From contig NZ_QPJC01000004.1 of NCBI RefSeq assembly GCF_003337235.1, positions 62,001 through 126,000 of the forward strand: 64,000 nt of DNA, read 5' to 3'. This DNA is from Halopolyspora algeriensis. GTDB taxonomy: Bacteria > Actinomycetota > Actinomycetes > Mycobacteriales > Pseudonocardiaceae. Shown here piece by piece: positions 27,224 to 36,042 of the stretch. The notes beneath the pieces were generated by a model. That model saw only the letters and a list, made by a program, of their open reading frames with translations. It had not been told where the DNA came from and did no database searches. A program made the position numbers and the translations under genes. Every line of letters begins with the position of its first letter. Positions within the stretch are counted from its first letter, which is position 1.

Positions 27224-27239
27224 CTCTGCGTTCGCAGAG
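27224..27239 (+). terminator. Hairpin after the PEBP gene
   Basis: CTCTGCG and CGCAGAG form a 7-bp perfect stem with a minimal TT loop, starting three bases after the stop codon. No T-tract. Confidence 0.5.
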
Positions 27240-27341
27240 CATCGTCCCGGACGATGTCGGTGCGGGTGATTTCGGCCCCTCGTCGGCCGGGGAGACAATG
27301 GGCCGCATCCGCCTGCCGAACGGTCAGGAGTTCATGGAGCA

Positions 27342-29711
27342 GTGCACAGCACCAGCGGATCGACAAGCACAGGAAAGGGTTCCCCGGATCCCCGATGGCG
27401 ATTGTCCATCGGCCGCCATCCCCGTGACCTGATCCGTCTCCTCGTCGCGGGAGGGCTGCTGGCCGCCAGTGTGCTGCTGGCCCTGGTGCCCGCGAATCCG
27501 GTCGAAATCGCGATCTTTCAACAGCTGGCCAGAATCCCCGCGGTGTCGGACCCGGTGTGGGTCGCGCTGACCTGGTGCGGCTCCTGGGCAGGCATTACCG
27601 CGGTCACCGCGACCGCCTTGTACCTCAAGCGGATCCGGCTCGGGCTGCTGTGCGCCTCCGCGGGCGGTGTGACGTGGGGGCTCGCCAAGGGGCTGCACTG
27701 GCTGCTGGGCCCTCGCCCGGTCCCGGAGCGGATCCTGCCCGAGCCCACCGACGAAGTCTTCTTCCCCGCCACGAGTGTGGCCGTGGTGACCGTGCTCACC
27801 GTGGTGCTCGTGCCGTATCTCGGCAATCGGGTGCGCCTCGCCGGCTGGCCCCTGATCGCGCTGGTTGCCGCGGCGGAGGTTCACCTGGGCCATCACCTGC
27901 CGTGGGGGGTGGTGTCGGGCACCCTGCTCGGCTGGGGCGTGGGCACGCTGTTCCACCTCCTCTGGGGCGCTCCCGGGCACAAGGTCTCCGAGGAGACCGT
28001 CCGCCACGAGCTGGAGCTGTCCGGCTTCGGCCCGGTCTCGGTCACAGCGCTGACATACCGGTTGCTGGAGCCACGACAATTCTCCGTGAACACCGAGAAC
28101 GGGGAAACGTTCCGGGTGAAAGTGGTCCGCAGGCTGCAGCGGCGTGCCGGAGTCCTGTACAGGATCAGGCGGGCGCTCGCGGTGCTGGACGTGCCGGAGG
28201 AACCGCGGTTGTCGAGTGCTCACCACGAGGTCGAGCACGAGGCCTACGTCACGTTGCTCGCCGAGCGGGCCGGGGTGCGCACTCCCGCGATCGTGCTGGC
28301 CTCCGACGTCAAGCACGCACCGCCGCTGCTGGTGCACCGGCAGATCGACGGGCGTCGGCTGACGCAGCTGCCGGACGGCGAACTCGACGACGAGTTGCTG
28401 GAGGCGATCTGGCACCAGGTCGCGCTGTTGGCGGAGGCGGGTATCGCCCACCACGATTTGCGGGCCAAGAACATCCTCGTCGACGCCGAGCGCAGGCCCT
28501 GGCTGCTCAGCTTCACGTTCGGCCAGGCCGGTGCGGGTGCGACGCGGCTCGCCCAGGACCTCGCCGAGGCGCTGGTCTCGCTGGCCGCGGTGGCAGGCAC
28601 CGATCGCACGGTGACCACCGCGATGCGGGCGCTGCCGATCGACCGGCTCGAGGCGGCACTGGTGAACCTGCGCCCCCTGGCGCTGCCCCGGCGGGTCCTG
28701 GCACAGCCCGCCACGAACCGATACCTGCTCGCCGAGTTGCGCGAGACTCTCGCCGACCGCATCCGGTGTCCGATTCCGGGATTTCGCTCTCCCGTGCGTC
28801 CGGCCACCCTGGTGGGTCTGCTCCTCACCGGGGCAGCCGTCTACCTGCTGTTGCCCCGGCTGTCGGACATGAGCGGTGTGCTGGAGGAACTGCGCCGTGC
28901 CCATTGGGGTTGGCTCGCGGCGGCGGTGGCCACCGGGATCCTGGCGATCCCGATGTCGGCGCTTTCCCTGCTCGGTTCCAGCCGGACTCCCCTGCCGTTC
29001 TGGCGCACGACCGCGGTGCAGGTGGCCGCCGCGTTCACCGGGCGCACCACACCGGGCGGGGCGGGTTTTTTCGGCATCAATCTCATCTACATCGAGCGCC
29101 TGGGTCTGCGCCGCTCGTCGGCGGTCGGGATCACGGTGCTGAACCAGGCGGGCACGGGTGCTGTGGCGGTACTTTTCAGTGTCATCGGCGTCTTCGTGAC
29201 CGGGTCCTCCGGTGTGCCGCGCAACCTGTCGATCCCGACCGGATGGCCGGTCGTGCTGGCGGCGGCAGGCATCCTGGTCCTCATCGGTGTCCTCGTCGCC
29301 TCACCGTTCGGGCGCCGCCGGATCGTCCAGCCGTCGCGGGAAGTCGCCCGCGAGTTGCTCGACACGCTGCGTCACCCGGTTCGTGCCGCACAACTGTTCG
29401 GGGGTGCTCTCGGCTACCTGCTGATCTCCGGGTTCGGTCTCGTCGCCAGCCTGGCCGCCTTCCACCCGGACTTCTCGGTGGCCGCCGTGCTCACCGTGTT
29501 CGTCATCGGCAACACGATCGGCCATCTCGTACCCTCGCCCGGAGGCCTCGGCGCGGTGGAGGCCGCGATGATCGGGGGGCTCGGCGCAGTGGGAATCGCA
29601 CCGGCCACCTCGGTGACGGCCGTGCTCGTCTCCCGGCTGCTGACCTACTGGCTACCGGTCCTTCCCGGAATCGCCATGTTCCGCTATCTGCAGCACCACG
29701 AGATCATCTGA
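27342..29711 (+). CDS. Three-domain membrane protein: PAP2-like, kinase-like, LPG-synthase-type flippase
   Basis: 789 aa from a GTG start. Residues ~25-215 resemble a PAP2 phosphatase membrane domain (KGLHWLLGPRP, EVHLGHHLPWGVVSG), but the central PSGH motif reads PATS, so activity is doubtful. Residues ~225-460 resemble a protein/aminoglycoside-kinase fold with catalytic-loop motif HHDLRAKNILVD; the DFG position is SFTFG. Residues ~480-789 are the UPF0104/lysylphosphatidylglycerol-synthase transmembrane domain (RTTPGGAGFFGINLIYIERL, VPSPGGLGAVEAAMIGGL). It looks like a lipid-handling machine whose first two domains may be regulatory. The 3' neighbour is convergent. Confidence 0.8.
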   Translation: MHSTSGSTSTGKGSPDPRWRLSIGRHPRDLIRLLVAGGLLAASVLLALVPANPVEIAIFQQLARIPAVSDPVWVALTWCGSWAGITAVTATALYLKRIRLGLLCASAGGVTWGLAKGLHWLLGPRPVPERILPEPTDEVFFPATSVAVVTVLTVVLVPYLGNRVRLAGWPLIALVAAAEVHLGHHLPWGVVSGTLLGWGVGTLFHLLWGAPGHKVSEETVRHELELSGFGPVSVTALTYRLLEPRQFSVNTENGETFRVKVVRRLQRRAGVLYRIRRALAVLDVPEEPRLSSAHHEVEHEAYVTLLAERAGVRTPAIVLASDVKHAPPLLVHRQIDGRRLTQLPDGELDDELLEAIWHQVALLAEAGIAHHDLRAKNILVDAERRPWLLSFTFGQAGAGATRLAQDLAEALVSLAAVAGTDRTVTTAMRALPIDRLEAALVNLRPLALPRRVLAQPATNRYLLAELRETLADRIRCPIPGFRSPVRPATLVGLLLTGAAVYLLLPRLSDMSGVLEELRRAHWGWLAAAVATGILAIPMSALSLLGSSRTPLPFWRTTAVQVAAAFTGRTTPGGAGFFGINLIYIERLGLRRSSAVGITVLNQAGTGAVAVLFSVIGVFVTGSSGVPRNLSIPTGWPVVLAAAGILVLIGVLVASPFGRRRIVQPSREVARELLDTLRHPVRAAQLFGGALGYLLISGFGLVASLAAFHPDFSVAAVLTVFVIGNTIGHLVPSPGGLGAVEAAMIGGLGAVGIAPATSVTAVLVSRLLTYWLPVLPGIAMFRYLQHHEII

Positions 29712-29734
29712 GCGTGTGGTCTGCGCGCAGCACT

Positions 29735-30577
29735 TCAGGGCCTGCGCCAATCATTGCCGGACATGTGCGAACCGGCCTGAGGTCCCATGTTGAGCATCCC
29801 CCCGTCCACGACCACGGACGAGCCGGTGATGTATCCGGCCGCGGGGGTGACCAGGAACGCCACCGCGGCCGCGGCTTCCTCGGCATGGCCCGGCCGACCC
29901 AGCGGTATTCCCGGGCGATCCTGCGACGCCGGGTCCTGCTCGTGTTGCCCGGTCATCGGTGTGGAGATCTCGCCCGGAGCCACCGCGTTGACGGTGATGC
30001 CGTGCTCGGCCAGTTCCAGGGCGAGCACCTTGGTCAGCATGCCCAGGCCGGCTTTGGCCGCGCAGTACGGGGCCGCGCCCACGCGAGGAGCGTGCTCGTG
30101 CACGCTCGTGATGTTGATGATGCGCCCGCCTCGCCCCCCTTGGATCATGTGGTGGATGGCGCGTTGCGTGCAGGCGAAGGCGCCGTCGAGATCGATGGAG
30201 AGCACGTGGCGCCAGGTGTCGAAGTCCATGTCCGTCACCATCCCGGCACTTCCCGACCCGGCGTTGTTGACCAGCACGTCGAGACCACCGAGCTCGTCGG
30301 CGAGCTCGTCGACGACACTGGCCGAGGTCGGAATGTCGGTGAGGTCGTGTCGACGCACGGCGCAGCCGGCGCTCTGCTCCCGGATCTCTCGGGCGGTGCG
30401 GTCCGCGCCCTGCTGATCCTCGTGGTAGGTGATGCCGACGTCGACTCCGCCGCCCGCCAGCGCCACGGCGATGGACCGCCCGATCCCGGAATCGGCCCCC
30501 GTGACGACAGCGGTACGGGCTCCCTCGTGCTCGGGCCTGCGCTGCGTCAGGGGATCCCCCTCGTGCCTTTCCGTCAT
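29735..30577 (-). CDS. SDR-family oxidoreductase
   Basis: 280 aa classical short-chain dehydrogenase. Cofactor motif TGADSGIGR, NNAG in LVNNAGSGSAG, catalytic YCAAKAG, and C-terminal ITGSSVVVDGGML. The long N-terminus and HDLTDIPTSASVV region are typical of glucose-1-dehydrogenase-like SDRs common in actinobacteria. No operon partner tells its substrate. Confidence 0.88.
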   Translation of the reverse strand: MTERHEGDPLTQRRPEHEGARTAVVTGADSGIGRSIAVALAGGGVDVGITYHEDQQGADRTAREIREQSAGCAVRRHDLTDIPTSASVVDELADELGGLDVLVNNAGSGSAGMVTDMDFDTWRHVLSIDLDGAFACTQRAIHHMIQGGRGGRIINITSVHEHAPRVGAAPYCAAKAGLGMLTKVLALELAEHGITVNAVAPGEISTPMTGQHEQDPASQDRPGIPLGRPGHAEEAAAAVAFLVTPAAGYITGSSVVVDGGMLNMGPQAGSHMSGNDWRRP

Positions 30578-30684
30578 GCCCGGTGGCTACCCCGCTGTCC
30601 GGGCGCCCATGCGGCCGACCGACAAGACCCGGTGCTCTCCGAACGTGTCCCGAGGCGCAACGGCCCCTTCGGGAGAAAGGGGGA

Positions 30685-31656
30685 CTACCACCGGAACACC
30701 CTCAGGATGAGGACTCCACCGATGGTGACCACCGGCGCCACGAGCGCGAGCGTCAGCAGAATCCCGGTGCGGTGTGCGAGCCGCACCGTCAGGCCGAAGC
30801 CGGCGGCGGCCAGTGCCGAAAATAGAGGAACGACCAATGCGTAGCCGAATACCCACTGCCACTGCCACCACAGGCCCCACAGCACCATGCCCACCACGAA
30901 AGCCGACGCGATCGAGGTAACGACTGCCAACAGCAGCATCGACGCAGGTCTGGCGACACCGGTCAACCGCATCATGCGGATCAGGAACCACACCTGCACC
31001 ACCGCGACAACGGTGAGGACGCAATACACGGAAATCACGAGGATCGGGGGCTCCTGCCGGGACGACATGCCCATCCCGAGCATGGAAAGCGCCCAGAACA
31101 TCAGCGATGACCAGGCGACCAGCACGAAATTGACACCCAGCATTCCGGCGCTTGCGATCGCTCCTCGGGAGGTGGGCCGGGGAATCTCCGGAACGTCGGT
31201 GGTGCGGGGTGCGAGCCGCACCACCGAGGCACATCCCACCGCCCCCAGCACCGGAAACGCGAAGGCACCGGTCAGCCGGAGCGGATCCGGCTCCAGCGAC
31301 GACCACAGCAGCACCCCCGTGACGAGAATCAGTGCCGTCGACACGGCAATGCCCACCAAGAGTGTGGGCACCGGCCGCAGAGTCCCGCACAATCGCAGTA
31401 CGCGAGCCATGAACCACAGGTGCCCCACCGCTACAGCGGTGACAATGCAGGCGAGGAAAACCGGAAAGATCGTGTCGCGCACACCGTGCTGCGGCGACGA
31501 ACCCGGTACCACGGACAGTGCGTGCAGTGGAAGTCTGCTCAGCGACCATCCCACCAGCACGAGATTGAACCCCAACAGCGCCGCGGTCCCCATGCACCCC
31601 CGCGAGGTGGACCACGGTCTTTCCGAAGCATCGTCGGCACCATCGTGAACGCTCAT
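30685..31656 (-). CDS. Eight-helix membrane protein with internal duplication
   Basis: 323 aa from the ATG with GGAG upstream (a GTG three codons earlier is possible). About eight hydrophobic helices fall into two similar halves. Half 1 begins TSRGCMGTAALLGFNLVLVG, half 2 begins TSRGAIASAGMLGVNFVLVA, and each continues with HLWFMARVLRLCG/QVWFLIRMMRLTG before two more helices. I know no family function. It lies alone; the 98 bases upstream and 107 bases downstream hold nothing obvious. Confidence 0.65.
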   Translation of the reverse strand: MSVHDGADDASERPWSTSRGCMGTAALLGFNLVLVGWSLSRLPLHALSVVPGSSPQHGVRDTIFPVFLACIVTAVAVGHLWFMARVLRLCGTLRPVPTLLVGIAVSTALILVTGVLLWSSLEPDPLRLTGAFAFPVLGAVGCASVVRLAPRTTDVPEIPRPTSRGAIASAGMLGVNFVLVAWSSLMFWALSMLGMGMSSRQEPPILVISVYCVLTVVAVVQVWFLIRMMRLTGVARPASMLLLAVVTSIASAFVVGMVLWGLWWQWQWVFGYALVVPLFSALAAAGFGLTVRLAHRTGILLTLALVAPVVTIGGVLILRVFRW

Positions 31657-31763
31657 GCCGGCCACTCCACCAGGCTCCGAACCGCACCCGGCAGAGCGGA
31701 ACTACTCATCGGGGACCTGTTCTCCCGAAGGTGTCCCGCGCGGTCTTCGATCGCTTCCGGTTT

Positions 31764-32201
31764 TCACACGTCGATCGTGGCAGCACAGGACCACCCTGTC
31801 TCGTGCCTGCGGAACCGGAGCTCGTGCCACGTCACCGCCTTCGGGACCGCGCCGGTGATGTCGACCTGCCGCAGGTCTGCCAGGTGAAAGCGCATCCGGA
31901 CCCCGCCGTCGCAGGACTCGGCCCCGGCACGGACCGGGAGGCCATCCCGGGTTTCCATGAGGTGGATGACCGTGTCGAGCACGGACACGAGAGTGGCCTC
32001 GTCGTCACCGCTCGGGAAGTCGACGGTGACGGTCCAGCTGCCTTCCGGTGGCGGTTCGGCAAAGCTCTCCACCAGACCCGCGACGGCCTCGACGAGGCAG
32101 TCCTCGCGATGCGGCGCCCATGCCTCGAGGCGCACGTCGGCCGTGTGCGGCACGTTGCGGTGACCGCGCCGCCGGTGCTCGGGGTCCGGAGAGTGGCTCA
32201 C
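31764..32201 (-). CDS. Archease
   Basis: 145 aa starting at a GTG that overlaps the rtcB pseudogene stop (GTGA). Family blocks are RGHRNVPHTADVRLEAWAP, ECL-like REDCLVEAVAGLVESFA, LDTVIHLMETRDGLPV and VGAVPKAVTWHELR in slightly changed form (ITGAVPKAVTWHELRFRR). Archease is the small metal-binding protein that promotes guanylylation and turnover of the RNA ligase RtcB. The frame is intact and full length, although the adjacent rtcB is broken. Confidence 0.9.
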   Translation of the reverse strand: MSHSPDPEHRRRGHRNVPHTADVRLEAWAPHREDCLVEAVAGLVESFAEPPPEGSWTVTVDFPSGDDEATLVSVLDTVIHLMETRDGLPVRAGAESCDGGVRMRFHLADLRQVDITGAVPKAVTWHELRFRRHETGWSCAATIDV

Positions 32202-33122
32202 CCCTTCACCACTCCCACCGGCACGAGCCGGGCCACCTTGCGGCACAGGTTCGCGCCCTCGGCGGCCTCGACCACCTCGGACACGTCCTTGTACGCGTCC
32301 GGGGCTTCCTCGGCCAGGCCACGGGGGGAGGCTCCCCGCACGCGAATTCCGTGCCGCCCGAGTTCCTCGCGCAGGTGCTTGCCGCTGGTCGAGCGGGCCG
32401 CCTGGTGCCTGCTGCGAACCCTGCCCGCGCCGTGGCAGGTCGAGAAGAACGCGTCCCCGGACGGTATTCCCTTGAGCACGTAGGAGGCTGTGCCCATCGA
32501 GCCGGGGATCAACACGGGCTGGCCGACCGCGCGGAGGTCCGGTGGGAGTTCGGCATGACCTGCGGGCAGGGCGCGGGTGGCTCCCTTCCGGTGCACGCAG
32601 ACACGGTGCTGCCGACCGTCGAGATCGTGCTGCTCACCATGGCCCTGTTCCACCGCGTAGCGCGATCCGCCCAGCAGCACGTTGCCGAGTTCCCGCTTTC
32701 CGGACAGCTTCCACACGGCACCGCGGCCCGCACCGCGGGGGATGGCCGCATCCAGACCCTCCATGATGCGCGGCAGCACCGGTGACAGCTCCGTCCCGGT
32801 GAGTTCTCCCGCAAGCAGGCGAACACCGCAGGAGATGTCGAAACCGACGCCTCCGGGGGACACGACGCCGCCATGGTCGACATCGGTCGCCGCAACGCCC
32901 CCGATCGGAAAACCGTATCCCAGTGCATGTCGGGCATCGCGTAGGAGGCCCCGACGATCCCCGGCAGGGCGGCAACGTGGGCGACCTGATCGAGAACCTG
33001 CTGCTCGCCCGGCTCGGGAAGCAGCGCTCGCGACGCGAAAACCACTCCCGGCACTCGCATGTCCCTCGAGGCTCCATGCGAAAGCGGTACGGGGTTTCCT
33101 CGGCAAGTTCCATACCCGACAC
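32198..33122 (-). pseudogene. rtcB: RNA ligase RtcB, frameshifted and internally deleted
   Basis: RtcB-like sequence runs through three frames. It starts with MELAEETPYRFRMEP (from 33122), shifts near 33061-33071 to DMRVPGVVFASRALLPEPG, and shifts again near 32916-32922 to GYGFPIGGVAATDVDHGG and SPGGVGFDISCGVRLLAG. Each shift fits a one-base loss. At about 32620-32640, SRYAVEQGHG joins almost directly to RVCVHRKGATRALPAGH. This removes an estimated 170-190 residues that carry the catalytic metal-binding Cys/His motifs and the guanylylation region. The C-terminus (GSMGTASYVL, AYKDVSEVV) is preserved. Ligase activity is impossible. Confidence 0.9.
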
Positions 33123-33247
33123 TCCCCCGCACGTCCGTCTGCCCGTGCACGCCGGAACGGGGCCGGACCACTCCGGGCTACCCGGCAGCCCTGTGCCGCA
33201 ACCACTCGAGCGATCGGGCGCTCCGGATGCCCGGGCTCATCCGATCC

Positions 33248-34150
33248 TCATGCCGCGACGAGCGGCCGCAGGGTCCGGCAGGCGATGTCCAGCTCCGCCT
33301 GCACATCACCCGGCGTGTCACCTCGGGTCGGGTCCTCGAGCTCGATGGAGATCACCCCGCCGTAGTCGCCCTCGCGGAGGGTGTCGATCACGTGTTTCCA
33401 GTCGATCTCGCCGAGCCCGGGAACTCGGTAGCGCCACCATCCCGGCTCGTCCCGCTCGACCACAGGCCCCGGATAGCCGTAGCGGCCGCGGCGTTCGACA
33501 AGCACCTCGGCGTCTTTGGCCTGCACGTGGGCGACTCGCCCGACGTACGGGTGCAGCGCCGCTACCGGGTCGATGCCCAGCCCCGGCAGGTGCGAGGGGT
33601 CGTAGTTGAGGTACAGCCCGAGGTCGAACAGCCACTCCCACAGTTCGGGCGAGTAGGCGAGATTGCCGGGCAGGCCGTCGGGATGCCAGTCGTGCTTCGG
33701 GCAGTTCTCGATCATGAGCCGGACGCCCTGCTCGGTGGCTTGCTCCACGAGCGGCGGGAAGATCCTTTCCGCCTCGGCGAGGTTCTCCGCGACGGTCCGC
33801 GTCGGATCCCGGCCGATGAATGTGCCCACCGGGGCGCCACCGAGCCTGCCCGCGGCCGTGATGCACGCCCGGAGGTGCCGGTGAACCCGCTCGCGCTCGT
33901 CGGGGTCCGGATGCAGCGGATTGTCATAGTAGGCCAGCGCGGACAGCGTGCAGCCGTGCCGCGCGATTTCCGAACGCACCCACTCGGTGCCCTGCCCGGC
34001 CGGGTGGGTGGCGTCGACATGGCTCGGCGCCTGGCTGCCCGGAGGCCAGGCGGCCACCTCGAGCGCCTCGAGCCCGGCGGCTTTCGCCCGCTCGGCGACG
34101 CCGGTGAGGCTCTCGTCGGGCAGGGACGCCGTGAGCAGTCCGAGCTTCAT
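33248..34150 (-). CDS. Sugar-phosphate isomerase/epimerase-like TIM-barrel protein
   Basis: 300 aa from the ATG of MKLGLLTASLPDESL. Xylose-isomerase-like barrel motifs are GLEALEVAAW, LMIENCPKHD (Glu ligand), YLNYDPSHLP (Asp/His), VAHVQAKDAEV and ISIELEDPTRG (Glu). This is a typical sugar catabolic epimerase/isomerase of the IolE/IolH-like superfamily, often near oxidoreductases and ABC genes; neither a transporter nor a kinase for a specific sugar is adjacent. Substrate unknown. The 287-base gap to the next gene holds nothing identifiable. Confidence 0.82.
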   Translation of the reverse strand: MKLGLLTASLPDESLTGVAERAKAAGLEALEVAAWPPGSQAPSHVDATHPAGQGTEWVRSEIARHGCTLSALAYYDNPLHPDPDERERVHRHLRACITAAGRLGGAPVGTFIGRDPTRTVAENLAEAERIFPPLVEQATEQGVRLMIENCPKHDWHPDGLPGNLAYSPELWEWLFDLGLYLNYDPSHLPGLGIDPVAALHPYVGRVAHVQAKDAEVLVERRGRYGYPGPVVERDEPGWWRYRVPGLGEIDWKHVIDTLREGDYGGVISIELEDPTRGDTPGDVQAELDIACRTLRPLVAA

Positions 34151-34437
34151 CGGAACAGCTCCGCAGGCACCGTGCCCGGAGATGATCGGGAAAGCATCAT
34201 GCCCTGCGGTTACCCACGGGCGCGCGCCGCTTACACCGTGCCGATGCGGGGTGCGCGAGGCTCCCGCGGCCATACGAAAACAGCGGGGTCGGCCGGAGCA
34301 CCGGCTGTTCTTCGCTTCCCGCTGCGGCACGGAACGCGCGAACCGGGCGATCGGGCTGGATACCGTCGATGTCGACGACGAGCGGGAAGCGGGGTAGCCG
34401 GTTGCCGCCCCGGGTTTTTCCGTCGAGAGAGGAAGGG

Positions 34438-36036
34438 ATGTCCGCGCTCACCACGACCATTCCCCCCGGTGTCTTCTCCGGACCTGCCCTGCTGGCCCTG
34501 GCCGGCCCACCCGGTTCGGGCAAGTCCACCCTCGCGGCGGCCTATGCCGCGCAGTTGGGCGAGCAGGCTCGCGTGCTGAGCCTGGATGCCTACCGGGCGC
34601 GCCTGTCGCCCTGGGGCGAGGAAGCCGATCAGGCCGCCACACCACGCGCCATCCGAGCGCTGCACTCCGACCTGGACCGGCACCTCGCCGCGGGTCGGGT
34701 GGTCATCGTCGATGCCACCAATGCCCGGGCCGGGGACCGCAGGAAACTGCTGCGCATCGCCCGGGAGCAGGCAGCGGTCGCCGCCGCGGTCCTGGTGCTG
34801 CCGCCCCTGTCGGTCTGTCTGGAACGCAACGCCCGCCGCGATGCCACCGTCGGCGCCAGCGGCCACGCGCCACGCGTGCCCGACCGGGTCATCGCCACCA
34901 TGCACGCGACCCTCACGGCGAACTGGCCCCCGGAGCGCGAAGGCTGGGACATTCTCACCGAGGCATCATCCCGTCGAACACCACCGTCCCGAATATCGCC
35001 GCAACGAGCCGATCCGGCCCCGCAAGACCCGGCTGTGGGCGTGCACACCACCGCGCCGGATTCCTCGCGTGAGACCGCCGCACTGCGGGTACGCCAGGAG
35101 GTGGCTGCCACGAACGTCGAGGGGAAACGCATGAACACTCCGTCGCCCGCAGGCAAAGCAGGCACCATCACGATCGGTGGTGATCTCACGGTCAACCGGT
35201 TCGGCTACGGCGCGATGCGCCTGACCGGACCCGGCATCTGGGGTCCCCCCGCCGATCGCGAGGCGGCGAAGAACGTCCTGCGCCACGCCGTCGAGCAGGG
35301 CGTCACCTTCATCGACACCGCCGACAGCTACGGCCCCGACATCAACGAGGAACTGATCGCCGAAGCCTTGCGCCCCTACCCCGACGACCTGGTCATCGCC
35401 ACCAAGGTCGGGTTGCTGCGCACCGGTCCGAGCGAGTGGCATCCCTTCGCCCGCCCCGACTACCTGCGCCAGCAGGCCGAGACATCCCGCCGGCGCCTGG
35501 GCGTCGAGCGGATCGACCTGTGGCAACTGCACCGCATCGACCCAGGTACTCCCGAACACGACCAGTTCGCCGCTCTCAAAGCCCTCCAGGACGAGGGCGT
35601 GGTGCGCCACCTCGGGCTTTCCGAGATCGACGTGGACACCCTGGACCGAGCTCTGGAGTTCGGGCTCGACATCGCCACCGTCCAGAACCGCTACAACATC
35701 GTCGTCCGCGAATCCGAGTCGGTGCTGGAACGGTGCGAGCAGCTCGGCATCGCCTTCATCCCCTGGTTTCCCATCGCCCAGGGCATCCTCGCCGAACCGG
35801 GCAACTCGTTCTCCGACACCGCCACCCGGCACGGCGTCAGCACCGCCCAGCTGTCGCTGGCCTGGCTGCTGCACCGTTCACCGGCGATCCTGCCGATCCC
35901 CGGCACCAGCTCGGTGGAGCATCTCGACGAGAACATCGCCGCCGCCGCGATCACGCTCAACGACGAGGAGTTCGAGGAACTCGACGCCCTCGGCCGCTCC
36001 GTGGCCCAGGAGTTCGACGTACCCGCGGGAGCGTGA
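34438..36036 (+). CDS. P-loop kinase fused in frame to an aldo/keto reductase
   Basis: 532 aa. Residues 1-175 are an AAA-type P-loop kinase (LALAGPPGSGKSTLAAAYAA, VVIVDATNARAGDRRKLL, PPLSVCLERNARRD), related to polynucleotide-kinase/zeta-type proteins. Residues ~176-231 are a low-complexity linker. Residues ~232-532 are an aldo/keto reductase with FGYGAMRLTGPGIWGPP, FIDTADSYGPDINEE (Asp, Tyr), ATKVGLLRTGP (Lys) and LWQLHRID (His). The kinase ATG has AGAGGAAGGG upstream. The AKR part has its own plausible start at 35131 with GAGGGGAAA. So it may be one fusion protein, or two genes whose first stop was lost. Confidence 0.8.
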   Translation: MSALTTTIPPGVFSGPALLALAGPPGSGKSTLAAAYAAQLGEQARVLSLDAYRARLSPWGEEADQAATPRAIRALHSDLDRHLAAGRVVIVDATNARAGDRRKLLRIAREQAAVAAAVLVLPPLSVCLERNARRDATVGASGHAPRVPDRVIATMHATLTANWPPEREGWDILTEASSRRTPPSRISPQRADPAPQDPAVGVHTTAPDSSRETAALRVRQEVAATNVEGKRMNTPSPAGKAGTITIGGDLTVNRFGYGAMRLTGPGIWGPPADREAAKNVLRHAVEQGVTFIDTADSYGPDINEELIAEALRPYPDDLVIATKVGLLRTGPSEWHPFARPDYLRQQAETSRRRLGVERIDLWQLHRIDPGTPEHDQFAALKALQDEGVVRHLGLSEIDVDTLDRALEFGLDIATVQNRYNIVVRESESVLERCEQLGIAFIPWFPIAQGILAEPGNSFSDTATRHGVSTAQLSLAWLLHRSPAILPIPGTSSVEHLDENIAAAAITLNDEEFEELDALGRSVAQEFDVPAGA

Positions 36037-36042
36037 GCCGGT

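Noticed and set aside
27557-30844. 1095-codon open frame on the plus strand
   Set aside because: Overlaps the flippase fusion in another frame and the SDR gene antisense; Arg/Gly/Pro/Ala-rich shadow caused by high GC.
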